From positions 40,647 to 104,646 of the forward strand of contig NZ_BNBD01000018.1 of assembly GCF_014654785.1 (NCBI RefSeq): 64,000 nt of DNA. Reading direction: 5' to 3'. The notes beneath the pieces were generated by a model that saw nothing but the letters and a program-made list of their open reading frames with translations, had not been told where the DNA came from and made no database searches. The DNA comes from Streptomyces mashuensis. GTDB lineage: Bacteria > Actinomycetota > Actinomycetes > Streptomycetales > Streptomycetaceae. The position numbers and the translations under genes are program-made. How positions within the stretch are numbered: position 1 is the stretch's first letter; each line of letters starts with the position of its first letter. Shown here in pieces: positions 18,924 through 27,107 of the stretch.

Positions 18924-20419
18924 GCCTGCAGTGCCTTCTCGACCTGGGCCTGGAGCTCGTCGGCGGCCGTGGCCCAGCGCCGGCGGCGTTCGTCGACGGC
19001 CGTGCCGAGCCGGTCGAGGCCGGCGTCGAGGGCCTCGAGGGCGTGCCGGGTGGAGGCGGGGCCGGGGCCGCCGCCGAAGTCGGTGGCCGCCACGACGGCC
19101 GCGGGGGCGAGGGTGCCGGGCTCCAGGCGGCCGCCCGCCACCTGGTCCAGCGGCGTGCCGGCGGCCAGCCCGTCGAGGACCATCCGGCCGACCTCGTGGT
19201 GGGCGGAGCGGAACGGCACACCGTCGGCCACCAGGCGTTCGGCGAGGTGGGTGGCGGCGGTGTAGCCCTGCTCGGCGCGTTCGGTCATGCGGGCGGGCAC
19301 CGGGCGGGTGCCGTCGGCGAACAGCCGCATGAGCACGACCGCCTCGGTGATGTTGCGCAGCGCCGGCCACAGGTGGGCGACGGCCTCGGTGCCGACGGCG
19401 ATGGCGTTGGTGTAGCCGGCGGTCAGCATGGCGGAGGCGGCGCCGACGTAGCCGCCGAGGGGGGCCGCGGCCTTGCCGTGGATGTGCTCCAGCGGGAAGG
19501 GGTTGCGCTTCTGCGGCATCATCGAGCTGGAGCCGACCAGGTCGTCGGGGACGTGCAGCAGCCCGGCCTCCTCGGTGGTCCACACGGAGAAGTCCTGCGC
19601 GGCGCGCGCCACACCGACGCCGAGCACGCCGGTGGCGGACAGCAGGCGCAGCACGAAGTCGCGGGAGGCCACGGCGTGCAGCGAGTTGGGCGCCGGGGCG
19701 CGGAAGCCCAGCAGCCGGGTGGTGTGCTCGGGGTCGACGGCGACGGAGGTGCCGCCGACCGCTCCGGCGCCGAGCGGGTTGACGTCCATCTCCTCGCCGG
19801 CGTGCAGCAGCCCGTCCAGGCCCCACAGCACGGCGTTGGCCAGGCCGAGGAGGTAGTGCCCGTAGGTGATGGGCACGGCCGGCTGGCGGTGGGTGTAGGC
19901 GGGCATGACCACGTCGCGGTGTTCCTCGGCGCGGGCCCGCAGCACGGCCAGGAGCTGCCGGGTCTCCTCCAGCAGCGCGGCGTAGGGCTGCCGCAGCCGC
20001 AGCCGGACGGTGGTGGCGTTGAGGTCGTTGCGGGAGCGGCCGGTGTGCAGGACGCCGCCGGTGTCGGCGCCGAGCCGTTCGATGAGGTACGACTCGTAGC
20101 TGAGGTAGCGGCCGCGGGGCGCGGGCCGGTCGCGGACGCCGGCGAAGCCGGTGGCGCGCAGCGCCTCGATCTCGGCGAGGAGGGCGCGGACCTTGGCAGG
20201 GTCGGCGATGCCGCGCCGTTCCAGCATGAGCAGGTGGGCGCGGTCGACCTCGCTGATGGTGTGCAGTTCGGCGGCGGCCCCGGCGTCGTACGCGTAGGGG
20301 CTCTCGCCGAAGAGGATCTGCCGGGCGGTCTCCGCGAGGGGCGTCCTCAGCCGGCCGGTGTCGACTTCGGAGGCGCTCGCCGCGTGGGCATCCGTGGTGG
20401 GGGTGCTCGCCGCGTTCAT
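18920..20419 (-). CDS. Argininosuccinate-lyase family enzyme, probable 2,3-diaminobutyrate-forming lyase
   Basis: About 499 residues of the fumarase/argininosuccinate-lyase superfamily. Visible motifs are TGRSRNDLNATTVRLRL, the YTHRQPAVPITYGHYL helix, and the superfamily signature GSSSMMPQKRNPFPLE carrying the catalytic serine loop. The family eliminates fumarate from an N-succinyl-type adduct. Together with the adjacent PLP synthase and kinase it matches the route proposed for 2,3-diaminobutyrate in friulimicin and pacidamycin-type clusters: phosphothreonine plus aspartate, then release of fumarate. It overlaps both neighbours by ATGA (18920-18923 and 20416-20419), so it is tightly co-translated. 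It is unlikely to be housekeeping arginine synthesis, since no argininosuccinate synthetase is present and expression is tied to NRPS genes. Confidence 0.88.
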   Translation of the reverse strand: MNAASTPTTDAHAASASEVDTGRLRTPLAETARQILFGESPYAYDAGAAAELHTISEVDRAHLLMLERRGIADPAKVRALLAEIEALRATGFAGVRDRPAPRGRYLSYESYLIERLGADTGGVLHTGRSRNDLNATTVRLRLRQPYAALLEETRQLLAVLRARAEEHRDVVMPAYTHRQPAVPITYGHYLLGLANAVLWGLDGLLHAGEEMDVNPLGAGAVGGTSVAVDPEHTTRLLGFRAPAPNSLHAVASRDFVLRLLSATGVLGVGVARAAQDFSVWTTEEAGLLHVPDDLVGSSSMMPQKRNPFPLEHIHGKAAAPLGGYVGAASAMLTAGYTNAIAVGTEAVAHLWPALRNITEAVVLMRLFADGTRPVPARMTERAEQGYTAATHLAERLVADGVPFRSAHHEVGRMVLDGLAAGTPLDQVAGGRLEPGTLAPAAVVAATDFGGGPGPASTRHALEALDAGLDRLGTAVDERRRRWATAADELQAQVEKALQA

Positions 20420-21660
20420 TCCGTCTCTCCGGGGTTCTCGTGGTGCTGCAGGGCGGTGCGGAGCCGGGCGAGGCCGTCCTCGGCGGCCTGCCGGGCCCGG
20501 CCGGGGCCGTCGGCGGCGGCGATGACGTGGCCGAGCCGGTCGCGGAAGTCCGTGGCGCGGCGGGCCGGTTCGCCGGGGGTGCGGTAGAGGGCGGCGTCGG
20601 CGACGCCGGTCACGGCGCGGGCGCCGGCCAGTGCCTCGTCCGTGGCGCCGACGGTGCCCGGCCCGTCGGCGGTGAGGAAGCGGATGGCGGCGTGCCCGTG
20701 CCGTGCGGCGGCGGGCGGGGCCGGCTCGCCGAGGGCGGCGGCGACCTGGGCGCGGACGAGGTCGGTGCCGAGGGCGAGCCGGACCAGGTCGGGGATGCGG
20801 CCCCCGGCCAGGCGGGGGTTGACCTCCACCACATGGGCGCGGCCGTCCTCCAGCCGGATCTCGGTGTGCGCGGCGCCCCAGCCGAGGCCGAGGGCCCGTA
20901 CGGCCCGCACGGCGACGTCGGCGAGCTCGTCGTGCAGGCCGTCGGGGACGGCGGCGGGCACGTCGTGGCCGGTCTCGACGAAGTCGGGCAGCGGGCCGAC
21001 GTGTTTGGCCACGACGGTGACGACGTCGGTGCCGAAGGTCTCCACGGAGAACTCGCGGCCGGTGAGGTAGGACTCGACGAGCACCTCGCGGGGCAGGCTC
21101 ATGCCGCGTTCGTTGGCGGTGCGGGAGAGCAGGTCCGCGGCGTGCTTGGCGGCGGTCCGCCCGTCGGGGCACAGCCGTACGCCGAGGCTGCCGGAGCCGA
21201 GGACGGGCTTGACGACCACGGGCGGGCCCAGCCGCAGCGCGGCCTCCTCCGCCTCCGCCTCGGTGGTGACGACGGCGAAGCCGGGCACGGGCACGCCGGC
21301 GGCGTGCAGCGTCCGGCGCTGCTCGCCCTTGTGCCGGCAGCTCGTGACGCGCTGCGGGTCGGGGCCGGGCAGGCCGAGTGCGCGGGCCACGGTGGCGGCG
21401 ACGGGCACGTAGTACTCGGAGCTGGACGTCACGCCGCGGACCTCGCCCTCGTGCCGCAGCTCGGCCGCGACGTCCAGGACGGCCCGGGGGTCGGTGGTGT
21501 CCGCGACGGCGTGCCGCAGGCCGTCCTCGCGGACGTACGGGTAGCGGCCGGGGTCGGCGGCGACGAGCACCGGCACGGCGCCCAGGTCCGCGGCCTGCCG
21601 GGCGAACTCGCGCCCGGTTCCGGTGGTGTTGCTCTCGACCAGCAGGAGGAAGGCGGTCAT
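20416..21660 (-). CDS. ATP-grasp ligase of unknown substrate
   Basis: About 414 residues. The ATP-grasp core shows VVVKPVLGSGSLGVRL (glycine-rich loop), VLVESYLTGREFSVETF, and the metal- and ATP-binding run HTEIRLEDGRAHVVEVNPRLAGG. The family joins a carboxylate to an amine through an acyl phosphate and includes amino-acid ligases such as those that build dipeptides with diaminopropionate in other clusters. Its position between the lyase and PLP-synthase genes, overlapping both by ATGA, ties it to diamino-acid handling, but that three-step route does not need it. It may ligate an amino acid to the diamino acid, or form a peptide bond outside the NRPS. The amino-terminal MTAFLLLVESNTTGTG is an ordinary pre-ATP-grasp fold. 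Confidence 0.85.
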   Translation of the reverse strand: MTAFLLLVESNTTGTGREFARQAADLGAVPVLVAADPGRYPYVREDGLRHAVADTTDPRAVLDVAAELRHEGEVRGVTSSSEYYVPVAATVARALGLPGPDPQRVTSCRHKGEQRRTLHAAGVPVPGFAVVTTEAEAEEAALRLGPPVVVKPVLGSGSLGVRLCPDGRTAAKHAADLLSRTANERGMSLPREVLVESYLTGREFSVETFGTDVVTVVAKHVGPLPDFVETGHDVPAAVPDGLHDELADVAVRAVRALGLGWGAAHTEIRLEDGRAHVVEVNPRLAGGRIPDLVRLALGTDLVRAQVAAALGEPAPPAAARHGHAAIRFLTADGPGTVGATDEALAGARAVTGVADAALYRTPGEPARRATDFRDRLGHVIAAADGPGRARQAAEDGLARLRTALQHHENPGETE

Positions 21661-22712
21661 ACGGCGGCCCCCGAGCCGGCGAGGCCGTGGGCCGGGGCGG
21701 CGGCCAGGACCTCGTCGAGGGTGCGCCGGCCCCACGGCATCCACGACCAGTCGGGTCCGGCGGAGCGGGGGTGGTCCTCGCGGTGGGGCGCGTCGGGCAC
21801 GCGGTCGGCGAGGACGCCGTTGGCGTGCAGCCACTCCTCGGAGTAGACGGTCTCCTGGTAGCGGTTGCCCTCGTCCGGCAGCATCACCACCACCTTCGCG
21901 CCGGGGTTCCGCGCCGCCCACCACTGGGCGACGAGGTGGGCGGCGCCGCTGGTCGCTCCCATGAACAGGGCCTTCCTCTCGTGCAGGTCCCGGGTGGCGC
22001 GGAAGGTCTCCGCGGCGTTGACCCAGTGGACCTCGTCGTACGCGTCGTGCCGGACGTTGGCCGGCAGCAGGCTGTTGCCGAGGCCGCGCACCAGGCGCGG
22101 CCGGTCCTCCATGCCGAAGATCACGCTGCCGTGGGTGTCCACGCCGACCAGGTGCAGGCCGGGGTTGGCGAGGCGCAGGAACGAGGCGAGGCCGCCGGTG
22201 GAGCCGCCGGAGCCGACCGGGCCGACGAGGCAGTCGACGTGGCCGAGGGCGTCGCCGACGAGCTCGGCGACGCGGCCGTATGCGGTGGGGTTGTCCTTGT
22301 TGTCGTACTGGCCGGGCACGAAGTGGTCCGGGATCTGCTCGCACAGCTCGGCCACGCGGTCCAGGCGGGCCTGCTGGTAGCCGCCCTGCGCCCCGGCGCG
22401 TTCGACGATCTCGACGTCGGCGCCCAGGCCGCGCAGCCGCATCCGCAGGTTCCGGTCGATCGCGGGGTCGCCGACGATCTTCAGCTGGTAGCCGCGCAGC
22501 CGGGCCACCATCGCGAGGCCCAGGGCGAAGGTGCCGGAGGAGGTCTCGATGATGGTGGTGCCGGTGCCCAGCGCGCCGCGGTCCTCGGCCCGGTCGATCA
22601 TGAAGCGGGCGGGCAGCAGCTTCATCAGGCTGAACACCGCGCCGTAGAGGTTCGGCCCCAGCCGCACCAGGCGCGGCAGTTCGGTGGCATCGACGATGGA
22701 TTGGTATGGCAC
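21657..22712 (-). CDS. Cysteine-synthase-family PLP enzyme, probable first adduct-forming step to 2,3-diaminobutyrate
   Basis: A 351-residue fold-type II PLP enzyme. The likely Schiff-base lysine is K31 in FSLMKLLPARFMID, aligned to SVK of CysK. Substrate-loop residues lie in ETSSGTFALGLAMVARLRG, the phosphate cup is GPVGSGGSTGG, and ATSGAAHL stands where CysK has GxSSGA. The family replaces a beta leaving group with a nucleophile. With a kinase upstream (likely phosphothreonine) and a fumarate-eliminating lyase downstream, it would join aspartate nitrogen to C3 of threonine. The GTG start has GGGGGA eight bases upstream. It differs clearly from the second family member at 55858, whose lysine motif is GSVKAK, so the two probably serve different acceptors. 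Confidence 0.87.
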   Translation of the reverse strand: MPYQSIVDATELPRLVRLGPNLYGAVFSLMKLLPARFMIDRAEDRGALGTGTTIIETSSGTFALGLAMVARLRGYQLKIVGDPAIDRNLRMRLRGLGADVEIVERAGAQGGYQQARLDRVAELCEQIPDHFVPGQYDNKDNPTAYGRVAELVGDALGHVDCLVGPVGSGGSTGGLASFLRLANPGLHLVGVDTHGSVIFGMEDRPRLVRGLGNSLLPANVRHDAYDEVHWVNAAETFRATRDLHERKALFMGATSGAAHLVAQWWAARNPGAKVVVMLPDEGNRYQETVYSEEWLHANGVLADRVPDAPHREDHPRSAGPDWSWMPWGRRTLDEVLAAAPAHGLAGSGAAV

Positions 22713-22768
22713 AGCAGTCCCCCAGGACGCCCTGTCGCTCGTAGGTCAGGATCGCTTGTCGGTCCGGA

Positions 22769-23692
22769 TCACTTGTCGGTCCGGAAGCGCCACTGGTCGG
22801 TGATCCCGTGGCGTTTCAGCAAGGCGCTGCCGGTCTCCAGCCGCCCCTGCGCATCGGGGGCGTCCGGGTGGAAGAGCAGCCCGGCCACGTCGCCGCTGTG
22901 GGCGACCTGGAGGCCGACCGCGCCCGCCTGCCGGGCCAGCGCCTCCAGCCGGTCGAAGTCGCGGACCGGCAGGTGCCGCTGGTTCAGGCGGGCGCTGGTG
23001 GTGGAGACCCGGCCCAGCAGCTCGGGGTCCTGGTCGCGCACGGCGCGGCGCAGCATGACCCGCAGCGTGCGGAACGCCTCGATCTCCCAGGCGGAGTAGC
23101 GCGCCGGGCGCAGCGCCAGCGTGTCCACGCCCCGCCCGTCGCCGCTGGTGCCGAACCCGATGACCTCCAGCGGCGGCGCCGGCACCCCGAAGTCCTCGAT
23201 GACCTCGCCCTCCCGGTGGGCGAAGAGCACCACCTGGCTGCCGAACATCAGCGAGTCGGAGGCCGTCTCGGCGTGCACGGCGAGCCGGGAGACCACCGAG
23301 GTGGGCAGGGTGCCGCCGACGGCGTCCTGCACGGCCCCGATGGCGGCCAGCACGTCGCTGGTGGACGAGCCGAAGCCGCGGCTGGGCGGGATGTTCTCGC
23401 GGATCAGCAGCCGGCCGCCCTGGGCCGGCCGGCCCAGTTCGCCGAGCGCGAGCACCGAGGCCCGGTGCGCCTTGGCCTTCCAGGCCGGTTCCACGGTGAC
23501 GACCGGCTCGTCGGAGGCGGTGAACGTGGCCTCCGAGCAGTACAGGCTGCACGGCACGGACACCAGTCCGCGTCTCAGCGACCGTCCGTCGGGGAACACC
23601 CCTTGCAGGAATTCGCCGTGGTGGCCCGCGACCCATGCACGGCCCACCGTCCTCCTCCCGTCCCCGCGGTCAGCGGCGACCAGAGCTTCCAT
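22769..23692 (-). CDS. GHMP-family kinase, probable L-threonine kinase
   Basis: About 307 residues. The GHMP ATP loop is PPSRGFGSSTSD, preceded by the N-terminal GRAWVAGHHGEFLQG typical of PduX-like threonine kinases and followed by a C-terminal VGLQVAHSGDVAGLLF segment. PduX-like enzymes phosphorylate the threonine hydroxyl. Immediately upstream of the PLP synthase, this would activate threonine so its beta-oxygen can be displaced by an amine on the way to 2,3-diaminobutyrate. I start it at ATG 23692 (MEALVAADRG), after GGGGG; an upstream extension to 23878 is Arg-rich and unlike the family. Homoserine kinase is the main alternative, but a housekeeping copy would not be expected here. Confidence 0.8.
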   Translation of the reverse strand: MEALVAADRGDGRRTVGRAWVAGHHGEFLQGVFPDGRSLRRGLVSVPCSLYCSEATFTASDEPVVTVEPAWKAKAHRASVLALGELGRPAQGGRLLIRENIPPSRGFGSSTSDVLAAIGAVQDAVGGTLPTSVVSRLAVHAETASDSLMFGSQVVLFAHREGEVIEDFGVPAPPLEVIGFGTSGDGRGVDTLALRPARYSAWEIEAFRTLRVMLRRAVRDQDPELLGRVSTTSARLNQRHLPVRDFDRLEALARQAGAVGLQVAHSGDVAGLLFHPDAPDAQGRLETGSALLKRHGITDQWRFRTDK

Positions 23693-23748
23693 GGCACCCC
23701 CAGTTGTCCCCGTCGTCCCCCGTCGTCCCCTTTGTCGCCGTGCGCCGG

Positions 23749-26730
23749 TCAGTCGCGCCCGTCCAGCCACTCCGCCACCGTCCGCCCGATCGCGCCGGCC
23801 GGTCCGGGACGCATCATGTCCTTGTGGGCACAGGGCACCTCGTGGTGGTGGACGGGGCCGGCGGTGAAGGGCCGCCACTCGTCCACGACGCCGAGGTCGT
23901 CGTCCGTCGCCGTGAAGAACACCATCTCGCCGTCGAAGCGGCGCGGGGCGTGTGCGTGGAGAAGGTTCACGTTGTTCGTCTGCACCTCGGCGATCGCGGT
24001 CACGTGGCGGGCGGTGAGGCCGGGGAACCCGGTGCCCTCCGCCTCCAGGACCTTGTTGACGTCTTCATGGGTCAGCGGGCCGTCGAACGCGGTGGCGTCG
24101 TGGCCGAAGAAGTCCACGATCGTGGCGAGGACCTCCTGTTCGCCGATCTCGACGGGCTCCGGCTCGCCGGCGGGATCGGCGGGGTAGGCGTCGAGCACGG
24201 CGAGCGTGCTCGTGTGCTCGCCCTCCTCCTGGAGCAGGACGGCCATCTCGTGGGCGACGACGCCGCCGAAGGACCAGCCGAGCAGGTGGTAGGGGCCGTG
24301 CGGCTGGACCTCGCGGATCTGCCGGACGTAGTCGCGTGCCATCTCGCCGACGGTGGCGGGGAGTTCTCCGGTGCCGTCGAGCCGCCGCGCCTGGAGGGCG
24401 TGGACGGGCCGGTCCGGGTCGAGGTGGCGCAGCAGCGCCGAGTAGGCCCAGCCGATGCCCGCGCCCGGGTGGACGCAGAACAGCGGGGCGCGTGTGCCCG
24501 TGGTGCGCAGCGGCAGCAGCGGCCGGAACGGGGCGGCGGTCCCGCCGTCGGCGAGCCGGGCGGCGAGCAGCTCCGGGGTCGGGGCCTCGAAGACGGTCTG
24601 GATGGAGACCTCGGTGCCGAACACACCGCGGATGCGGCTGATCATGCGCATGGCAAGCAGGGAGTGGCCGCCGAGGTCGAAGAAGTTCTCGTCGGGCTCG
24701 ATGTCGTCGACGCCGAGGACCTCGGAGAAGATCTCGCAGAGCGCCGCGGTGTGCTGTGCGGCCCCTCCGGTCCCGGGGGTCTCCTCGCCGTCGGGGCCGG
24801 GCAGGGCGGCGTGGTCGACGTCGCCGCCGGCCGTGCGCGGCAGGGCGTCCAGCACCACGACGCCGGTGGGTACGAGGTACGGCGGCAGGGCGGCGGCGAG
24901 GTGGTCGCGCAGGGCGCCGGGGTCGGCGGTGCCGCCCGGCGCGGGCTCCGCCCAGGCCAGCAGGTGCTGCTGCCCGGCCCGGTCCTCGCGTACGGCCACG
25001 GCGGCGGCGCCGACGGCGGGGTGGCCGGCCAGCTCGGTCTCGATCTCGCCGGGGGCGATGCGCATCGCCCCGAGGGCGACGTCGCCGGCGGCGCGGCCGA
25101 GCGGCACCAGGCGGCCGTCGGCCGCCCACCGGGCCAGGTCGCCGGTGGGCACCATGGCTGCCGTCCCGTCGCCGAACGGGCAGGGCACGGCGTCCGGCGC
25201 GGCGGCGGCGCCCGGGTGGGTGACGTACACCGTGCCGGGGGCGCCGGGCGGTACGGGGCGCAGCTCCTCGTCCAGGACGTACAGGCGCTCCTGGCCGGTG
25301 CGTTCGGTGAGCGGCGTGCGGGCGTGCCGCTGCCAGGTGTCGAGAGCGGCGGGGTCGGCGGCCCACTCGCCGGTGATCCGCTGCCGCTCCTCCGGAGTGA
25401 GGAGGTCCGCCGCGCCGATGCGTACGCGGGGGTCGGCGGCGACGGCCCGGAGCAGGAGCACGAACCGGAGCGCCAGATCCTCGGCGGTGGCGGGGTCGAA
25501 CAGGTCGAGGGCATACTCCAGGCCGCCGTCGAGGCCGGCCGGGGTGCCGTCGGCGGCGAAGCGCTCGTCGACGGTGAGGCACAGGTCGAACTTGGCCGTC
25601 GTGGACGGCACCTTCTCGGTGCCGACGTCGAGGCCGGGCAAGGACAGCGGGGCGTCCGTGCCGCTCTGGTGGGAGACCATGACCTGGAACAGCGGCTGGT
25701 GGGCCGCGGAGCGGACCGGGTTGAGGACCTCCACCAGGCGCTCGAACGGCAGGTCCTGGTGCTCGTAGGCGGACAGGTTCGTGTCGCGCACCCGGGTGAG
25801 CACGTCGGTGAACTCCGGGTCGCCGGAGGTGTCCGTGCGCAGCACGAGGGTGTTGACGAAGAAGCCCACGAGGTCGTCGAGCGCCTCGTCGGTGCGGCCG
25901 GCCACCGGCACGCCGACGGGGATGTCGTGGCCCGCGCCCATCCGGGTGAGCAGCGCGGCGAACGCCGCCTGGACCACCATGAAGACGCTGGCCCCGGACT
26001 GCCGCGCGACGGCGGCGAGCCGCTGGTGCAGGTCCGTGTCGACGCGGAAGGAGGCGGTGCCGCCGCGGTGCGTGGCCACGGCCGGGCGCGGGCGGTCGGC
26101 GGGCAGCGGCAGCCGGTCGGGCGCGCCGGACAGGTGCTCGCGCCAGTACGCGAGCTGGCGGGCGGCGACGCTGTCGGGGTCGTCCTCGTCGCCGAGCAGC
26201 TCGCGCTGCCACAGCGCGTAGTCGGCGTACTGGACGGGCAGTTCCTCCCAGTCGGGCGCGCGGCCCGCGTGCCGGGCCGTGTAGGCCAGCGAGAGGTCCC
26301 GGACCAGGGGGTCCACGGACCAGCCGTCGCAGGCGATGTGGTGGACCACCATGAGGAGCACGTGGTCGTGCTCGGAGAGGGCGAACAGCCGGACCCGGAG
26401 CGGCAGCCCGGCCGTGAGGTCGAAGACGTGGGCGGCCTCGGCGGCCACGGCGGCGGCCAGCCGGTCCTCGTCGGCGACCGGCACGACCTCGATGCCGGGC
26501 TCGGCCTCGGCCGGGCCGAGGATGCGCTGCCAGGGCTCCCCGTCGGTCTCGGCGACGAGCGTGCGCAGGCTCTCGTGCCGGGCGACGACGTCGCGCACGG
26601 CGGCCCGCAGCGCTTCTCTGTCGAGCGTGCCGCGCAGACGTAACGGCATCGCCATGTTGTACGTCGCGCTCCCTCCCTCGAGGCGCGACAGGAACCATAA
26701 CCGCCGCTGTGCGTAGGACAACGGAACCAT
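23749..26730 (-). CDS. NRPS3: terminal module C-(remnant A)-PCP-TE
   Basis: About 993 residues: condensation domain with HHIACDG (near 132), a shrunken adenylation remnant (about 460-640), PCP with FFDLGGHSLLAMR (near 688), and a type I thioesterase with GWSFGG (near 820) and a late histidine in CAHKDMMRP. The remnant jumps from the linker (GEWAADPAALDTW) straight to the A7 region (YVLDEELRPVPPG), so the whole substrate pocket (A1-A6, roughly 330 residues) is missing. The rest is decayed: DxxVKxRGFRIE reads GDVALGAMRIAPGEIE, and the A10 lysine motif NGKLDR reads AGGDVDHAAL. The module must be charged in trans, most simply by NRPS2, and the thioesterase releases the peptide. I start at ATG 26730 because GAGGGGGA precedes it; ATG 26748 is the alternative. 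A TTA codon lies at 26643-26641. Confidence 0.88.
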   Translation of the reverse strand: MVPLSYAQRRLWFLSRLEGGSATYNMAMPLRLRGTLDREALRAAVRDVVARHESLRTLVAETDGEPWQRILGPAEAEPGIEVVPVADEDRLAAAVAAEAAHVFDLTAGLPLRVRLFALSEHDHVLLMVVHHIACDGWSVDPLVRDLSLAYTARHAGRAPDWEELPVQYADYALWQRELLGDEDDPDSVAARQLAYWREHLSGAPDRLPLPADRPRPAVATHRGGTASFRVDTDLHQRLAAVARQSGASVFMVVQAAFAALLTRMGAGHDIPVGVPVAGRTDEALDDLVGFFVNTLVLRTDTSGDPEFTDVLTRVRDTNLSAYEHQDLPFERLVEVLNPVRSAAHQPLFQVMVSHQSGTDAPLSLPGLDVGTEKVPSTTAKFDLCLTVDERFAADGTPAGLDGGLEYALDLFDPATAEDLALRFVLLLRAVAADPRVRIGAADLLTPEERQRITGEWAADPAALDTWQRHARTPLTERTGQERLYVLDEELRPVPPGAPGTVYVTHPGAAAAPDAVPCPFGDGTAAMVPTGDLARWAADGRLVPLGRAAGDVALGAMRIAPGEIETELAGHPAVGAAAVAVREDRAGQQHLLAWAEPAPGGTADPGALRDHLAAALPPYLVPTGVVVLDALPRTAGGDVDHAALPGPDGEETPGTGGAAQHTAALCEIFSEVLGVDDIEPDENFFDLGGHSLLAMRMISRIRGVFGTEVSIQTVFEAPTPELLAARLADGGTAAPFRPLLPLRTTGTRAPLFCVHPGAGIGWAYSALLRHLDPDRPVHALQARRLDGTGELPATVGEMARDYVRQIREVQPHGPYHLLGWSFGGVVAHEMAVLLQEEGEHTSTLAVLDAYPADPAGEPEPVEIGEQEVLATIVDFFGHDATAFDGPLTHEDVNKVLEAEGTGFPGLTARHVTAIAEVQTNNVNLLHAHAPRRFDGEMVFFTATDDDLGVVDEWRPFTAGPVHHHEVPCAHKDMMRPGPAGAIGRTVAEWLDGRD

Positions 26731-27107
26731 GACTTCCCCCTCGGTCATGCACGCGGAACCATGCCTCCGCCGGGTGCGGGGCGACGCGGGCACACTCCTG
26801 CCCCGGACGGGAGAAGGAGGGCGCCGCAGCAAAGATCACCCGGAGGCGGCGATCGGAACAGTACACGGACCGGGCCGCGGGGTGGCGTAGCAAATCTCAC
26901 GCGGCGCCGCCGCCGTTCCCGTCAACTCCCGTACAACTTGGTGAAGTAAGGGGCGACGGGGAGCATCGTGCCGCAGGACGACCGTCGTTCAGTTGAACCA
27001 GCAGGTCGCAGCCGCTTTATTAGGTGTTCCCAAGGGCTGCTTGACCGGGATTTTCCCCGGCTTTGCGCATGGTTCCGGCGCGGGGCCGGCCGCCCTACGA
27101 TGCAGGG
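26731..27107. promoter_or_regulatory. Divergent intergenic region upstream of the NRPS operon
   Basis: No gene is supported here. On the minus strand a TTGACG (26925-26920) could be a -35 element for the NRPS transcript, but I cannot find a convincing -10. A small dyad GTTCA-GT-TGAAC lies at 26987-26998. The stretch 26985-27065 is unusually A+T-rich for this DNA (TTTATTAGG, GGGATTTTCCCC). These are candidate activator or operator sites, not demonstrated ones. Confidence 0.35.
27073..27107 (+). promoter_or_regulatory. Candidate leaderless promoter of the YdcF-like gene
   Basis: A TACGAT -10 box at 27096-27101 ends six bases before the GTG at 27108, so transcription would begin at or next to the start codon. 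A weak -35 (TTCCGG, 27073-27078) sits 17 bases upstream. The AGGGG abutting the GTG is too close to be a normal ribosome site. Confidence 0.4.

Noticed and set aside
18920..20419. Housekeeping arginine synthesis (lyase plus carbamoyltransferase)
   Set aside because: No argininosuccinate synthetase is present, the carbamoyltransferase motifs are not those for ornithine, and both genes are embedded among NRPS genes with coupled translation.
22600..22660. Apparent loss of the PLP lysine in the first cysteine-synthase-like enzyme (I before DR)
   Set aside because: A better alignment to CysK puts FSLMK opposite FSVK, giving K31 as the Schiff-base lysine; the IDR is a coincidental match.
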